The position numbers and the translations under genes are program-made. From Emticicia sp. 21SJ11W-3 (GTDB lineage Bacteria > Bacteroidota > Bacteroidia > Cytophagales > Spirosomataceae): 64,000 nucleotides of DNA. This document shows, one piece after another, positions 18,972-27,445 of the stretch. A model generated the notes under the pieces. It saw nothing but the letters and a program-made list of their open reading frames with translations, was not told the DNA's origin and did not search any database. The stretch spans positions 1,612,001-1,676,000 of the forward strand of contig NZ_CP092074.1 in the NCBI RefSeq assembly GCF_024138715.1. The letters run 5' to 3'. Within the stretch, counting starts at the first letter, position 1. The number at the start of each line of letters is the position of its first letter.

Positions 18972-21812
18972 ATGGAGGAATTAGAACTTCTCAAACAACA
19001 GCTTGAGCAGGAGAGAAAAGCCAGGTTAGAAACCGAAGCTTTGCTACAGGAAAAAAAACAGCAACTAGTTGAGCTGAATGAAAAGCTTTACAGTTTTAAT
19101 GCTGATTTTGAAAGACAAAGGCTTGAAGGCAATGAAGCAGTTCAGAAAATTGAGAACAGGTATCAGATACTCATTGAGTCGTTAAAAGATATTGTTTATA
19201 AAATTACACCCGAAGGCTTTTTTACGTTTGTAAACCCGGTAGTTAGAGAGGCATTGGGTTATGAACCCGAAGAGATAATAGGAAAACACTTTACTGAGCT
19301 GGTAATACCCGAATACAGAGAGCAACTGGTAGGTTTTTACCTGAACATGATGAAAGAAAAGAAGGAAAGCACCTATGTGGAGTTTCCTGCTTTTACCAAA
19401 GATAACCAGGTGGTGTGGATAGGCCAGAGTGTTCATTTACTTAAAGAAAATAACCGGATTGTTGAGTTATCGGCGGTGGCCAGGAATATTACTGAAAGAA
19501 AAAACAGCAGTGATGAACTCCGGACTACCCAACGACGCCTGACTGCCCTGATTGCTAATCTTCAGAAAGGCGTTCTGGTAGAAGACGAAAACAGAAAAGT
19601 AATATTGGTGAATCAGCAATTTTGTGATTTTTTTAAAATCTCTGATGCCCCGGAGCAGCTGATTGGTGCCAATTATCTGGATTTGCTTGAACACGTTAAA
19701 TTGTGTTTTGATGAAACCGACCTGTTTCTTTCAAACATGGCCTGCCTGCTTGGCAAAAAAGAAACGGTGGTTGAAGAAAAACTCACAACCGCCGACGGAA
19801 GAATACTGGAACGTGATTACATACCTATTTTTCTAGACGGCGCGTATCGCGGCAGTCTTTGGGAATATGCCGATATTACTCAGAGATTCCTGACAGCCGA
19901 AAACATCAGAAAAAGCGAGGAGAAGTACAGGAAAATAATGGATAACATGACTTTGGGCCTGTTGGAAGTTGATAATGACCAAAGGATTATCCGTGCCTAT
20001 GGCAGTTTCTGTAAAATGGTGGGCTATACCGAAGAAGAACTGGTAGGAAAAATAGCTGCCGATTTACTGATAGGTAAAGGCTATGAAGACGTGCTTATCC
20101 ATGAACAGGCTAAGAGGAAACACGGAATAGGCAGCTCTTATGAAATGAAAATGTTAAAAAAAGATGGGAGCGACCTTTGGGCCATTATCAGTGGCTCGCC
20201 TGTTATGGATGAAAACGGTAATCTGGTGGGTTCAATAGGTGTGCATTATGATATTACCAGTCGGAAATTGCTTGAACAGGAGCTCGCCAAGGCAAAACAG
20301 GTAGCCGAAGAAGCAAGGCAGGCAGAAAAGCAGTTTCTGGCAAATATGAGCCACGAGATAAGAACACCGCTGAACGCCATTATTGGCATGACACACCTTT
20401 TGTTTGACACCCGGCCGAGCCAGCAGCAGAAGGAGTTTCTGGAAGCGCTGAAAACCACGGCAGACTTTTTATACGGTTTGATTTCGAACCTGCTGGATAT
20501 GGCAAAAATTGAAGACGGCAAAATTGAGGTCAAGAAAAAACCGTTTGATCTTGTAGGTCTGCTGCGTGCCACCCAGCAGGTGTTTAAAATAAAACTGGGT
20601 AACCGGCCCATCAATCTTGATTTAATGATTGATGCCCGCATAACCGGAAATTACATAGGAGACGACCTGCTCCTTAACCAGATATTACTTAACCTGATTG
20701 GTAATGCAGAGAAGTTTACACTTGAGGGTTCAATAGATGTTTCGGTAAAGGTAAAAAAAGAAGATGGAGAAAGGGTATGGCTTGAATTTAAGGTTTCTGA
20801 CACCGGCATTGGTATTCCGGAAGAAAAGCTAGACCTTGTTTTTCAGAAATTTGAGCAGATTACACTGCACGGAAACAAGCATAAAGGCACTGGTCTTGGG
20901 CTTACCATTACCAAGCAATTGGTAGAGTTGCAGGGGGGTAATATATCAGTTAAAAGTCAGGAAGGTGCCGGGTCTGTGTTTACATTTGTCCTGCCTTACC
21001 GGAAAGTTGCCGAGGTAAGCGTTGCCAAAAGAACCCCATTGCCTACTGCATTAAAGGCCGGAAAAGTACTGATTGCTGAAGATAATGCCATGAATCAGAA
21101 GTATATCAGTAACCTGCTCGATAAATGGAGTATATCGTATATTATTGCCGCAGACGGCAAAAAAGCTGTTGAGCTGGCAAGCCAGGAGAAGTTTGATATC
21201 ATCTTAATGGATATTCAGATGCCGAATATGGATGGCTATGAGGCCGCCATAAATATCAGAAATACCACTAATTTAAACAGAAAAACCCCTATATTGGCCC
21301 TCACTGCCTCAGCAATGATTGACCAGAAGAACAGAGCTCTGGCAGTTGGTATGAATGGTTTTATATCTAAACCTTTTACGCCCAACCATTTGCTGGGTAC
21401 TATACAGGAGTATCTCAATGGCCATGAAGATGAAAGCACTGGCCAGCAGAATGCCACCGATGGCATAGAGCTGAACCGGGCCTGTTTAAATGAGCTATAC
21501 GGAGACGATAAAGATTATGCCGCTGATATGTTCCGCACTTTTCTGAGCGAAGTAGTGCCAGACTTTAATTCTCTAGCCGGGTTAATTCAAACCAACGAGA
21601 GAGAAAGCCTGGCCAAAGTAGTGCATAAACTAAAACCAACTTTAGGTATGGTTGGCCTTACAGAACTGGAAAAAAGAATGTTTGATTTTGAAGACAGAAT
21701 AAGGCAACCATCTGAAACGCAGGAACTGCTGGAAACATGGAAAAATATATTTGAAGATATTAATCAAAGCCTTCCTATTATAAGGAATGAACTAGCCAAA
21801 TTACAAGCATGA
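18972..21812 (+). CDS. Hybrid PAS sensor histidine kinase with receiver and HPt domains
   Basis: The predicted protein has 946 residues: an N-terminal coiled coil (1-60), three PAS-like domains (about 65-180, 190-300, 310-425) and a HisKA domain with H461 in FLANMSHEIRTPLNAIIGM. An HATPase domain (about 560-680; SDTGIGIP, GTGLGLTI), a receiver with D747 in IILMDIQMPNMDG and a C-terminal HPt domain with H885 in VVHKLKPTLGMVG complete it. No transmembrane segment is evident, so it probably senses a cytoplasmic signal. It contains a full phosphorelay in one chain. The start at 18972 is preferred over one 57 bp upstream because it begins directly with the coiled coil. The stop overlaps the LytTR regulator's start by 4 bp, so the two are coupled. 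Confidence 0.93.
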   Translation: MEELELLKQQLEQERKARLETEALLQEKKQQLVELNEKLYSFNADFERQRLEGNEAVQKIENRYQILIESLKDIVYKITPEGFFTFVNPVVREALGYEPEEIIGKHFTELVIPEYREQLVGFYLNMMKEKKESTYVEFPAFTKDNQVVWIGQSVHLLKENNRIVELSAVARNITERKNSSDELRTTQRRLTALIANLQKGVLVEDENRKVILVNQQFCDFFKISDAPEQLIGANYLDLLEHVKLCFDETDLFLSNMACLLGKKETVVEEKLTTADGRILERDYIPIFLDGAYRGSLWEYADITQRFLTAENIRKSEEKYRKIMDNMTLGLLEVDNDQRIIRAYGSFCKMVGYTEEELVGKIAADLLIGKGYEDVLIHEQAKRKHGIGSSYEMKMLKKDGSDLWAIISGSPVMDENGNLVGSIGVHYDITSRKLLEQELAKAKQVAEEARQAEKQFLANMSHEIRTPLNAIIGMTHLLFDTRPSQQQKEFLEALKTTADFLYGLISNLLDMAKIEDGKIEVKKKPFDLVGLLRATQQVFKIKLGNRPINLDLMIDARITGNYIGDDLLLNQILLNLIGNAEKFTLEGSIDVSVKVKKEDGERVWLEFKVSDTGIGIPEEKLDLVFQKFEQITLHGNKHKGTGLGLTITKQLVELQGGNISVKSQEGAGSVFTFVLPYRKVAEVSVAKRTPLPTALKAGKVLIAEDNAMNQKYISNLLDKWSISYIIAADGKKAVELASQEKFDIILMDIQMPNMDGYEAAINIRNTTNLNRKTPILALTASAMIDQKNRALAVGMNGFISKPFTPNHLLGTIQEYLNGHEDESTGQQNATDGIELNRACLNELYGDDKDYAADMFRTFLSEVVPDFNSLAGLIQTNERESLAKVVHKLKPTLGMVGLTELEKRMFDFEDRIRQPSETQELLETWKNIFEDINQSLPIIRNELAKLQA

Positions 21813-22498
21813 AATTGAAATGTATCATCGTTGAAGATGAAGTAATGGCGCGTAAATCATTGCAGCGGCTTTGTGAGCAACATGAGTCGCTTGAACTGGC
21901 TGCAGTTTTTGAAAATGCCGAAGATGCCCTGGTTTACCTCTCATCTGAAAAGACGGATCTTATTTGGCTTGATGTAGAGATGCCGGGTCTTTCTGGGTTC
22001 GATTTATTGGAGAACCTCACATCAATACCTCAGATAATCATGACAACCACCAAAACTGAATATGCTTTTGATGCCTATCAGTATCAGGTAACCGATTATC
22101 TTAAGAAACCAATTATGCTGCCGCGCTTCAGAATGGCGGTAGATAAGGCACTGGAACTACATTCTAAAAAAACAACGGTTTCGCCCCAAAGACAGGAAAT
22201 TTACGTAAAAACAGATGGAAGATACGTAAGGCTTCCGTATGCGGATATATTGTATATCGAAAATATTGGCGATTACGTGAAGATTTTCACGCAGGATAAT
22301 TCCTACATTATCCATACCACCATGAAGTATCTGGAAGAAAAGCTGGGAGAGCAGTTTTTACGCGTTCATCGCTCTTATATAGTTCACCTCGATAAAATCG
22401 TAGACATTGAAGAAAACAACCTGGTAATAGCCAAAAAGGTTATTCCTATCAGCCGGGCCAACAAGCCTGAGCTCATGAACAGGTTAAATATGCTCTAG
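21809..22498 (+). CDS. LytTR-family response regulator
   Basis: The 229-residue protein has an N-terminal receiver (1-120) with the acidic pocket at E9/D10, phospho-acceptor D55 in LIWLDVEMPG and the lysine in YLKKP. A LytTR DNA-binding domain follows from about 130 to 229 (DILYIENIGDYVKIFT, FLRVHRSYIVHLDKI). LytTR regulators bind paired direct repeats upstream of targets such as polysaccharide or surface genes. Translation is coupled to the hybrid kinase. The likely target set includes the exopolysaccharide genes that follow, but no paired repeat site could be identified by eye. Confidence 0.93.
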   Translation: MKLKCIIVEDEVMARKSLQRLCEQHESLELAAVFENAEDALVYLSSEKTDLIWLDVEMPGLSGFDLLENLTSIPQIIMTTTKTEYAFDAYQYQVTDYLKKPIMLPRFRMAVDKALELHSKKTTVSPQRQEIYVKTDGRYVRLPYADILYIENIGDYVKIFTQDNSYIIHTTMKYLEEKLGEQFLRVHRSYIVHLDKIVDIEENNLVIAKKVIPISRANKPELMNRLNML

Positions 22499-22608
22499 AA
22501 AATTTATCTGTATGGTTTTTGATTGACTTTTGTTGCTAAAAAAGAAATATAAAAAAGATTAACTATGGTATTAATTTTACTTTCATAACGTATTAAAACC
22601 GTTTTATT

Positions 22609-22977
22609 ATGTTTGAGTTTAATGCGCATCTTGATGCCGATTATATAAACGAGATTTACGGTGGAGACCTCTCTATCGTGCAAATAATGTTTAATTCTTT
22701 TCTGGAAGAAAGTATCCCTGTCTGGAACGAAATACAGGAACAAATCAACCAGAAAAACTTTAATGAAGTTGGCCGCCTGGCTCATCAGATAAAACCATCT
22801 TTTTCAATGGTGGGGCTTACTTTTCTACACCCTAAAATGCAGGCATTTGAATCCTACGCAAAGGCAAATCCGGAAGCAGGCGAACTCAATAATCTATACC
22901 AGCAAATTGCGGTTGACGTAAACCACGCCAAACTTGTTATAGAAGAAGACCTTAAACGGATGGAAGACTACCTGTGA
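22609..22977 (+). CDS. Stand-alone HPt phosphotransfer protein
   Basis: The 122-residue protein is a single HPt four-helix domain with phospho-acceptor H59 in RLAHQIKPSFSMVGLT. The HPt domain at the end of the hybrid kinase has the very similar VVHKLKPTLGMVGLT followed by an equivalent helix (LEKRMFDFE versus LHPKMQAFE), so the two probably share a recent common origin. It may pass phosphate from the kinase's receiver to the LytTR regulator or to the single-domain regulator at 39226-39627. It is 110 bp after the LytTR gene and may have its own promoter. Confidence 0.88.
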   Translation: MFEFNAHLDADYINEIYGGDLSIVQIMFNSFLEESIPVWNEIQEQINQKNFNEVGRLAHQIKPSFSMVGLTFLHPKMQAFESYAKANPEAGELNNLYQQIAVDVNHAKLVIEEDLKRMEDYL

Positions 22978-23074
22978 GTCTCCGGTTTTCAAACTGCATT
23001 ACCTGTCAGCCTTTCCCTGATTAAACCTTTGTAACTACCTTACTTAAAACGCAAACACGTTATTGCCCCCACAG

Positions 23075-24283
23075 ATGAAAACTATTTTAGAAGTTCTTTT
23101 TTGGGTTTGTACCGGCCTGGTTTTTTACACGTACTTAGGCTACGGATTGTTAGCATGGTTGCTTGTTAAAATCAGAAAAATGATGGGTATTTCATTTAAA
23201 ACCTTTAATAACCCGTCATTCCAACCAGAAATCACTTTGGTGGTTCCGGCCTATAACGAGATGACCTGCATTGCTGACAAGGTTAAAAATTCGTTCGGTC
23301 TTGAGTATCCGGCAGATAAGCTCGAAGTTCTTTTTGTAACCGAAGGCTCAAACGATGGTACCACTGAGTACCTTGAGGGGCTAAAACCACTCTACCCCAG
23401 GCTGCGCATTATAGGTGGCAAAGAACGAAAGGGAAAAATTGAGGCCATGAATATGGCGATTAAAACCATAACCACCCCGATTGTTATTTTTACCGACGCC
23501 AATACAACCCTGAACAACGATGTACTTAAAAACATTGTGAGACATTTTGAGGACGAAAACGTTGGCGCAGTAGCAGGTGAGAAGCGGATTCAGACCGATA
23601 ACAGTGAGGCCGCCGCAGGGGCAGGCGAGGGCTTATACTGGAAGTATGAATCTTTTCTGAAGAAACTGGATACCCGGCTCTACTCAGTTGTAGGAGCAGC
23701 CGGAGAACTTTTTGCCGTAAGAACGCACCTTTACGGAAACGTTGAAAAAGATACGCTGCTTGATGACTTCATGGTTTCGCTGCGGGTAGCCGCTGCCGGA
23801 TACAGAGTAATTTATGAACCTGATGCCTACGCCATAGAACGCCCCTCATTTTCAATCGATGACGAAATGAAACGGAAAGTACGAATTGCAACAGGTGGGT
23901 TTCAGTCAATAGAACGACTTGCATTTTTATGGAACGTTTTCAGATACGGATGGCTTTCGTTTCAGTATGTTTCTCACAGGGCAATGCGGTGGGCAGTGGC
24001 CCCGTTTTGTCTGCCACTTATTTTTTTGTGTAACCTGCTAATAGTACTGCTGGAAGACCCGGATAATCTCTTTAGTTTTTACAAAATAATAATGGCCGCG
24101 CAGGTTTTATTTTATTTATTAGCTATATTAGGGTATTGGTTCGAAAACCGGAAGATGAGAATCAAACTTTTGTTCGTTCCGTTCTATTTTTCATTTATGA
24201 ACTACTGCGCTATATTGGGCTTTAACCGTTATAGAAAGGGGGTAAGTTCAGGAATATGGGAAAAAGCCAGGCGCGCAACGTAA
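23075..24283 (+). CDS. Membrane-bound GT2 glycosyltransferase
   Basis: The 402-residue protein has an N-terminal membrane helix (about 7-27), a GT-A domain beginning EITLVVPAYNE with a FTDANTTLN metal/nucleotide motif, and three C-terminal membrane helices. The segment KVRIATGGFQS after LLDDFMVSL corresponds to the region where processive GT2 enzymes carry Q-x-x-RW, here not conserved. It probably adds a sugar to the lipid-linked repeat unit. The start is the ATG at 23075; an in-frame TTG 12 bases earlier is less likely. It is the first biosynthetic gene after the signalling trio. Confidence 0.85.
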   Translation: MKTILEVLFWVCTGLVFYTYLGYGLLAWLLVKIRKMMGISFKTFNNPSFQPEITLVVPAYNEMTCIADKVKNSFGLEYPADKLEVLFVTEGSNDGTTEYLEGLKPLYPRLRIIGGKERKGKIEAMNMAIKTITTPIVIFTDANTTLNNDVLKNIVRHFEDENVGAVAGEKRIQTDNSEAAAGAGEGLYWKYESFLKKLDTRLYSVVGAAGELFAVRTHLYGNVEKDTLLDDFMVSLRVAAAGYRVIYEPDAYAIERPSFSIDDEMKRKVRIATGGFQSIERLAFLWNVFRYGWLSFQYVSHRAMRWAVAPFCLPLIFLCNLLIVLLEDPDNLFSFYKIIMAAQVLFYLLAILGYWFENRKMRIKLLFVPFYFSFMNYCAILGFNRYRKGVSSGIWEKARRAT

Positions 24284-24453
24284 ATGTTCCGATATTTTTG
24301 TGTTATTTTTACAACGTGTTACGGTACACGTCTATTTTTTGATTGTTTTTATTAAAAAGGCACAGTTTTTGACATACTGACTGATAATGGGTTTTGTAAG
24401 CCGGTGTAGCTCAGTTTATGTGTATTTATCATAACAATAACCAGTCTTTTTAA

Positions 24454-25218
24454 ATGGCATTGCGTAAAAATTCTCTAGTTGTATTCATCTTTTTAGTTTC
24501 CTACTTTTTTACCATTTCTGAGACAAGAGCTCAGGTAACTGCCGCAGATGATGCCCTGACAAGAGCATTGGCTACCGACGCCCTTTTGCCCCTTTTGATT
24601 GATGCAGCACTAAAAAACTCGCCGCAGATAAAAAAACTGAATAGTAACCTTAAGGCGGCTGAATCAACGCTGAAATATAATAAAAACCTCATTTACAGCG
24701 GAATTACTGTAGGGGGGAATTACCATTATGGAACCAATTATTCAGCCGTTACCGACCAGACCTCGTACGAAAACGTGCTTAACAGGCTCACAATGGTTCA
24801 GTCGGGGTTTTATAGTGTAGGTGGTGGTATTAGTTTCCCGCTTTCAGGATTACTTAACAGAAAACACCTAATAAATTCCGGAAAGGCTCAGATAGAATCA
24901 ATCGAGAACGATAAAGACGTTTCAGCATTGTCAATCAGACAAGATGTAATAGCCCTGTATCAGGAATTAAAACTTTCTCATAAACTGCTGGCTATCAGCA
25001 GTAGTAACAAACAGGCTTTTCAGGTTAATTACAATCTGGCAGAGAAAGAGTTTTTGCAGGGTCAGCTTAGTGTATCTGAAGTATCCCGAATGCTTGATTA
25101 CATCAACAAGGCAAAAATGGAATACGAAACTACTTTAAATAAATTTCAGACCAATCTTTTTCAGTTAGAATCATTTACGGGTGTTAGTCTGTCCTCATTA
25201 TTACAACAAGTGAAATGA
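24454..25218 (+). CDS. Short TolC-like outer-membrane efflux protein
   Basis: The 254-residue protein has a signal peptide (residues 1-27, ending TRAQ) and the TolC-family start LIDAALKNSPQIKKLNSNL. Beta-strand and long helical segments follow (residues 140-245, LKLSHKLLAISSSNKQAF, YETTLNKFQTNLFQ). Usual TolC proteins have about 420-480 residues made of two such repeats; this one has a single repeat. It would therefore need a hexamer of half-units to form a barrel, or work differently. Its end overlaps the start of the Wzc-like gene by 4 bp, so the pair is translationally coupled. It is the only outer-membrane export candidate in the exopolysaccharide locus. Confidence 0.75.
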   Translation: MALRKNSLVVFIFLVSYFFTISETRAQVTAADDALTRALATDALLPLLIDAALKNSPQIKKLNSNLKAAESTLKYNKNLIYSGITVGGNYHYGTNYSAVTDQTSYENVLNRLTMVQSGFYSVGGGISFPLSGLLNRKHLINSGKAQIESIENDKDVSALSIRQDVIALYQELKLSHKLLAISSSNKQAFQVNYNLAEKEFLQGQLSVSEVSRMLDYINKAKMEYETTLNKFQTNLFQLESFTGVSLSSLLQQVK

Positions 25219-27389
25219 CACTTCTTCATTTTTTAAATATCATTTATAAAAACCTGAAGGCACTCATTTTAGTGCCTCTGGTTCTGGCCGCAACCATTTT
25301 TTATTTTACCAGAAACGAGAAAAAAGTTTATACCTCCGAAACGACCATTTATACAGGTATTGCATCCGGGTATAGTCTGATTGGCAGTATAAAAGCCGAC
25401 TTTTTTACTGCCAATAATGCATTTGATAACCTGCTTTCTCTTATTCAGGCCAGAGAAACCAAAGAAGATGTGGCAGTAAGTTTGCTGGCCGAACACTTAT
25501 TTATGAAAAACCATGACCCCTCAAAAATGACCTGGGGGTCTTATACCGAGTTGAAGAAACTCGTGCCGCAGTCGACCATTGATAGTGTCGTAAAATCTAC
25601 GCTGCCTGAAACCCGCGCCGCAATTGCGAGCTACATGAAAAAGAATGACACCAATGTTATTTACCGGCTCATTAACTCAAAAGTGCCTAATTACTCAATT
25701 GATGCACTAAATAATATAAAATCGAACCGTGTTAGCAGCAGCGACTTCATCAAGATTTCTTATGAAGCCAATGACCCTTTTATTTGTAAACACACACTTG
25801 AGCTGTTGGAAGACATCTTCATGGATAAGTATCGTTTACTGAAAGGCGGGCAAACCGTTTCGGTTGTAGGCTATTTTGAAGAGCAAAGCAAAAAGTCTTT
25901 TGCCCGGCTCGATTCTGTTGAGCAGGTTTTTCTTGAGTTTAACAAGAAAAACGATATTATTAACTATTATGAGCAAAGTAAGGCAGTTGCTAATGAAAAA
26001 GAAGATTTGTATGCCCTGAACCATAATCTGGAAATGGACGAGCAGGCCTCAATCAGGTCTTTAGATAAAGTAAATGAAAATATCAAGAACAGAGTTTACC
26101 AGTCGCTCTACGGTAGTGAGATCATTAACGAGCGTGAAAAACTCTCGGATGTCTATAATAAAATTGCCTTTAGTGAGGCAATTAATAGGGGCAAAGGAAA
26201 CAAGAGAGAACTAGACAGCCTTAAATCTTATGCTAACGTTATTGAAAATAACCTGAGGGTATCATTAGATAAGCTGAATGCCAACACAAATACGCCAGAG
26301 GGAATACCCACTAAAAATGTGCTTGACGAATGGTTTAAAAATACCATTGCAGTAGAACAGGGTAAAGCCAAACTGGCAGTGATGGATAAACGCAAAAGAG
26401 AATTTACTGAAGAATACCGGAAATTTGCTCCGCTGGGCGCTTTCCTTAAAAAGATTGAAAGGCAGATATCTGTTTATGAGCAAGAGTATTTGCAGATGCT
26501 TCATGACCTTAACCTTGCTAAACTTTCGCAACAGAACTCTGAAATCACCTCAAAACTAAACGTGGTTGACCCGCCTTATCTGCCCCTTAAACCCAATGCT
26601 TCTAAAAGGATTATTCTGGTGGTTGTGGGTTTTCTGGGTGGTTTTATAATGGTGCTGTCAGTAGTTTTAGGCAATGCCTTTATTAATAAAACCATTCTTG
26701 AGCCTAGCAGAGCTAAAAAAATGATAGGTAAGCCATTTATGGGCTTATACCCGCTGTTGACCGAGAATCCCAAATTTCTTGAGTTGGCCAATGTTCGTTT
26801 GATGCAGCAAGTGCTATCAAGGGTTGACCCCCTCGACAAGCCGGTCTATATTGGTTTTGTGAGTGTGCAGAAAGGAGAGGGCAAAAGCACCATTATTGAT
26901 ATGCTGGAGCAGGAACTGACAAACCTGAGTTTCAGCGTTGAAAAACAATTGCTGCTGCCTACTATTGAATATAAACAACTTGGTATTTCTATGCCTATGA
27001 GCCTGGAAGCCCACCAATGGGATACCGAAGAAAACATGATTGCCAACTGGGAAGCTAAAAATAACCTGATTGTAAAGAAAGACGTAGATTTTGTGCTTAT
27101 TGAGTTTCCACCGCTTGAAAAAATGATAATCAAGCCTGGGTTGTTCCCTCATTTACATCAGACAATTCTGCTTTGCAGGGCTAATCGTATCTGGGATCAG
27201 CGAGACGACGAAATCCTTGACTTGTTTGCAAAAACAACTGGTACAACCCCTATGGTTTTGCTGAATGGTGTAGAGACAGATTTTGCCGAAGAGACATTGG
27301 GCGAAGTACCCAAGAAAAGAAACGCGTTGCGCTCTTTTATAAAAAGCCTGGTTAAACTTGAATTTGGAAATAAATCGAGGATTCGTTAA
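25215..27389 (+). CDS. Wzc-like polysaccharide co-polymerase with degenerate kinase domain
   Basis: This 724-residue inner-membrane protein has a helix near residues 12-32, a long periplasmic coiled-coil region and a second helix near residues 465-485 (preceded by the PCP-typical PPYLPLKPNASKR). A P-loop domain follows, with Walker A in VSVQKGEGKSTI. The position of Walker A' reads LLLPTIEYK, lacking the D-x-D-x-R of BY-kinases, and Walker B reads VLIEFPPL with E for D. The C-terminus (FGNKSRIR) has no tyrosine cluster. It probably regulates chain length or export without autophosphorylating on tyrosines. Translation is coupled to the TolC-like protein. Confidence 0.82.
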   Translation: MTLLHFLNIIYKNLKALILVPLVLAATIFYFTRNEKKVYTSETTIYTGIASGYSLIGSIKADFFTANNAFDNLLSLIQARETKEDVAVSLLAEHLFMKNHDPSKMTWGSYTELKKLVPQSTIDSVVKSTLPETRAAIASYMKKNDTNVIYRLINSKVPNYSIDALNNIKSNRVSSSDFIKISYEANDPFICKHTLELLEDIFMDKYRLLKGGQTVSVVGYFEEQSKKSFARLDSVEQVFLEFNKKNDIINYYEQSKAVANEKEDLYALNHNLEMDEQASIRSLDKVNENIKNRVYQSLYGSEIINEREKLSDVYNKIAFSEAINRGKGNKRELDSLKSYANVIENNLRVSLDKLNANTNTPEGIPTKNVLDEWFKNTIAVEQGKAKLAVMDKRKREFTEEYRKFAPLGAFLKKIERQISVYEQEYLQMLHDLNLAKLSQQNSEITSKLNVVDPPYLPLKPNASKRIILVVVGFLGGFIMVLSVVLGNAFINKTILEPSRAKKMIGKPFMGLYPLLTENPKFLELANVRLMQQVLSRVDPLDKPVYIGFVSVQKGEGKSTIIDMLEQELTNLSFSVEKQLLLPTIEYKQLGISMPMSLEAHQWDTEENMIANWEAKNNLIVKKDVDFVLIEFPPLEKMIIKPGLFPHLHQTILLCRANRIWDQRDDEILDLFAKTTGTTPMVLLNGVETDFAEETLGEVPKKRNALRSFIKSLVKLEFGNKSRIR

Positions 27390-27445
27390 CCTGATTCCTT
27401 GAAAACCCTTCCGGTTCTGATTGATTTAATTGCTTCTGCTACTGC

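Noticed and set aside
18972-21812. Hybrid kinase as the SusR/HTCS-type sensor of the neighbouring susCD operon
   Set aside because: It lacks the periplasmic sensor and the AraC-type output of HTCS proteins, has PAS domains and HPt, and is coupled to a LytTR regulator facing the exopolysaccharide genes.
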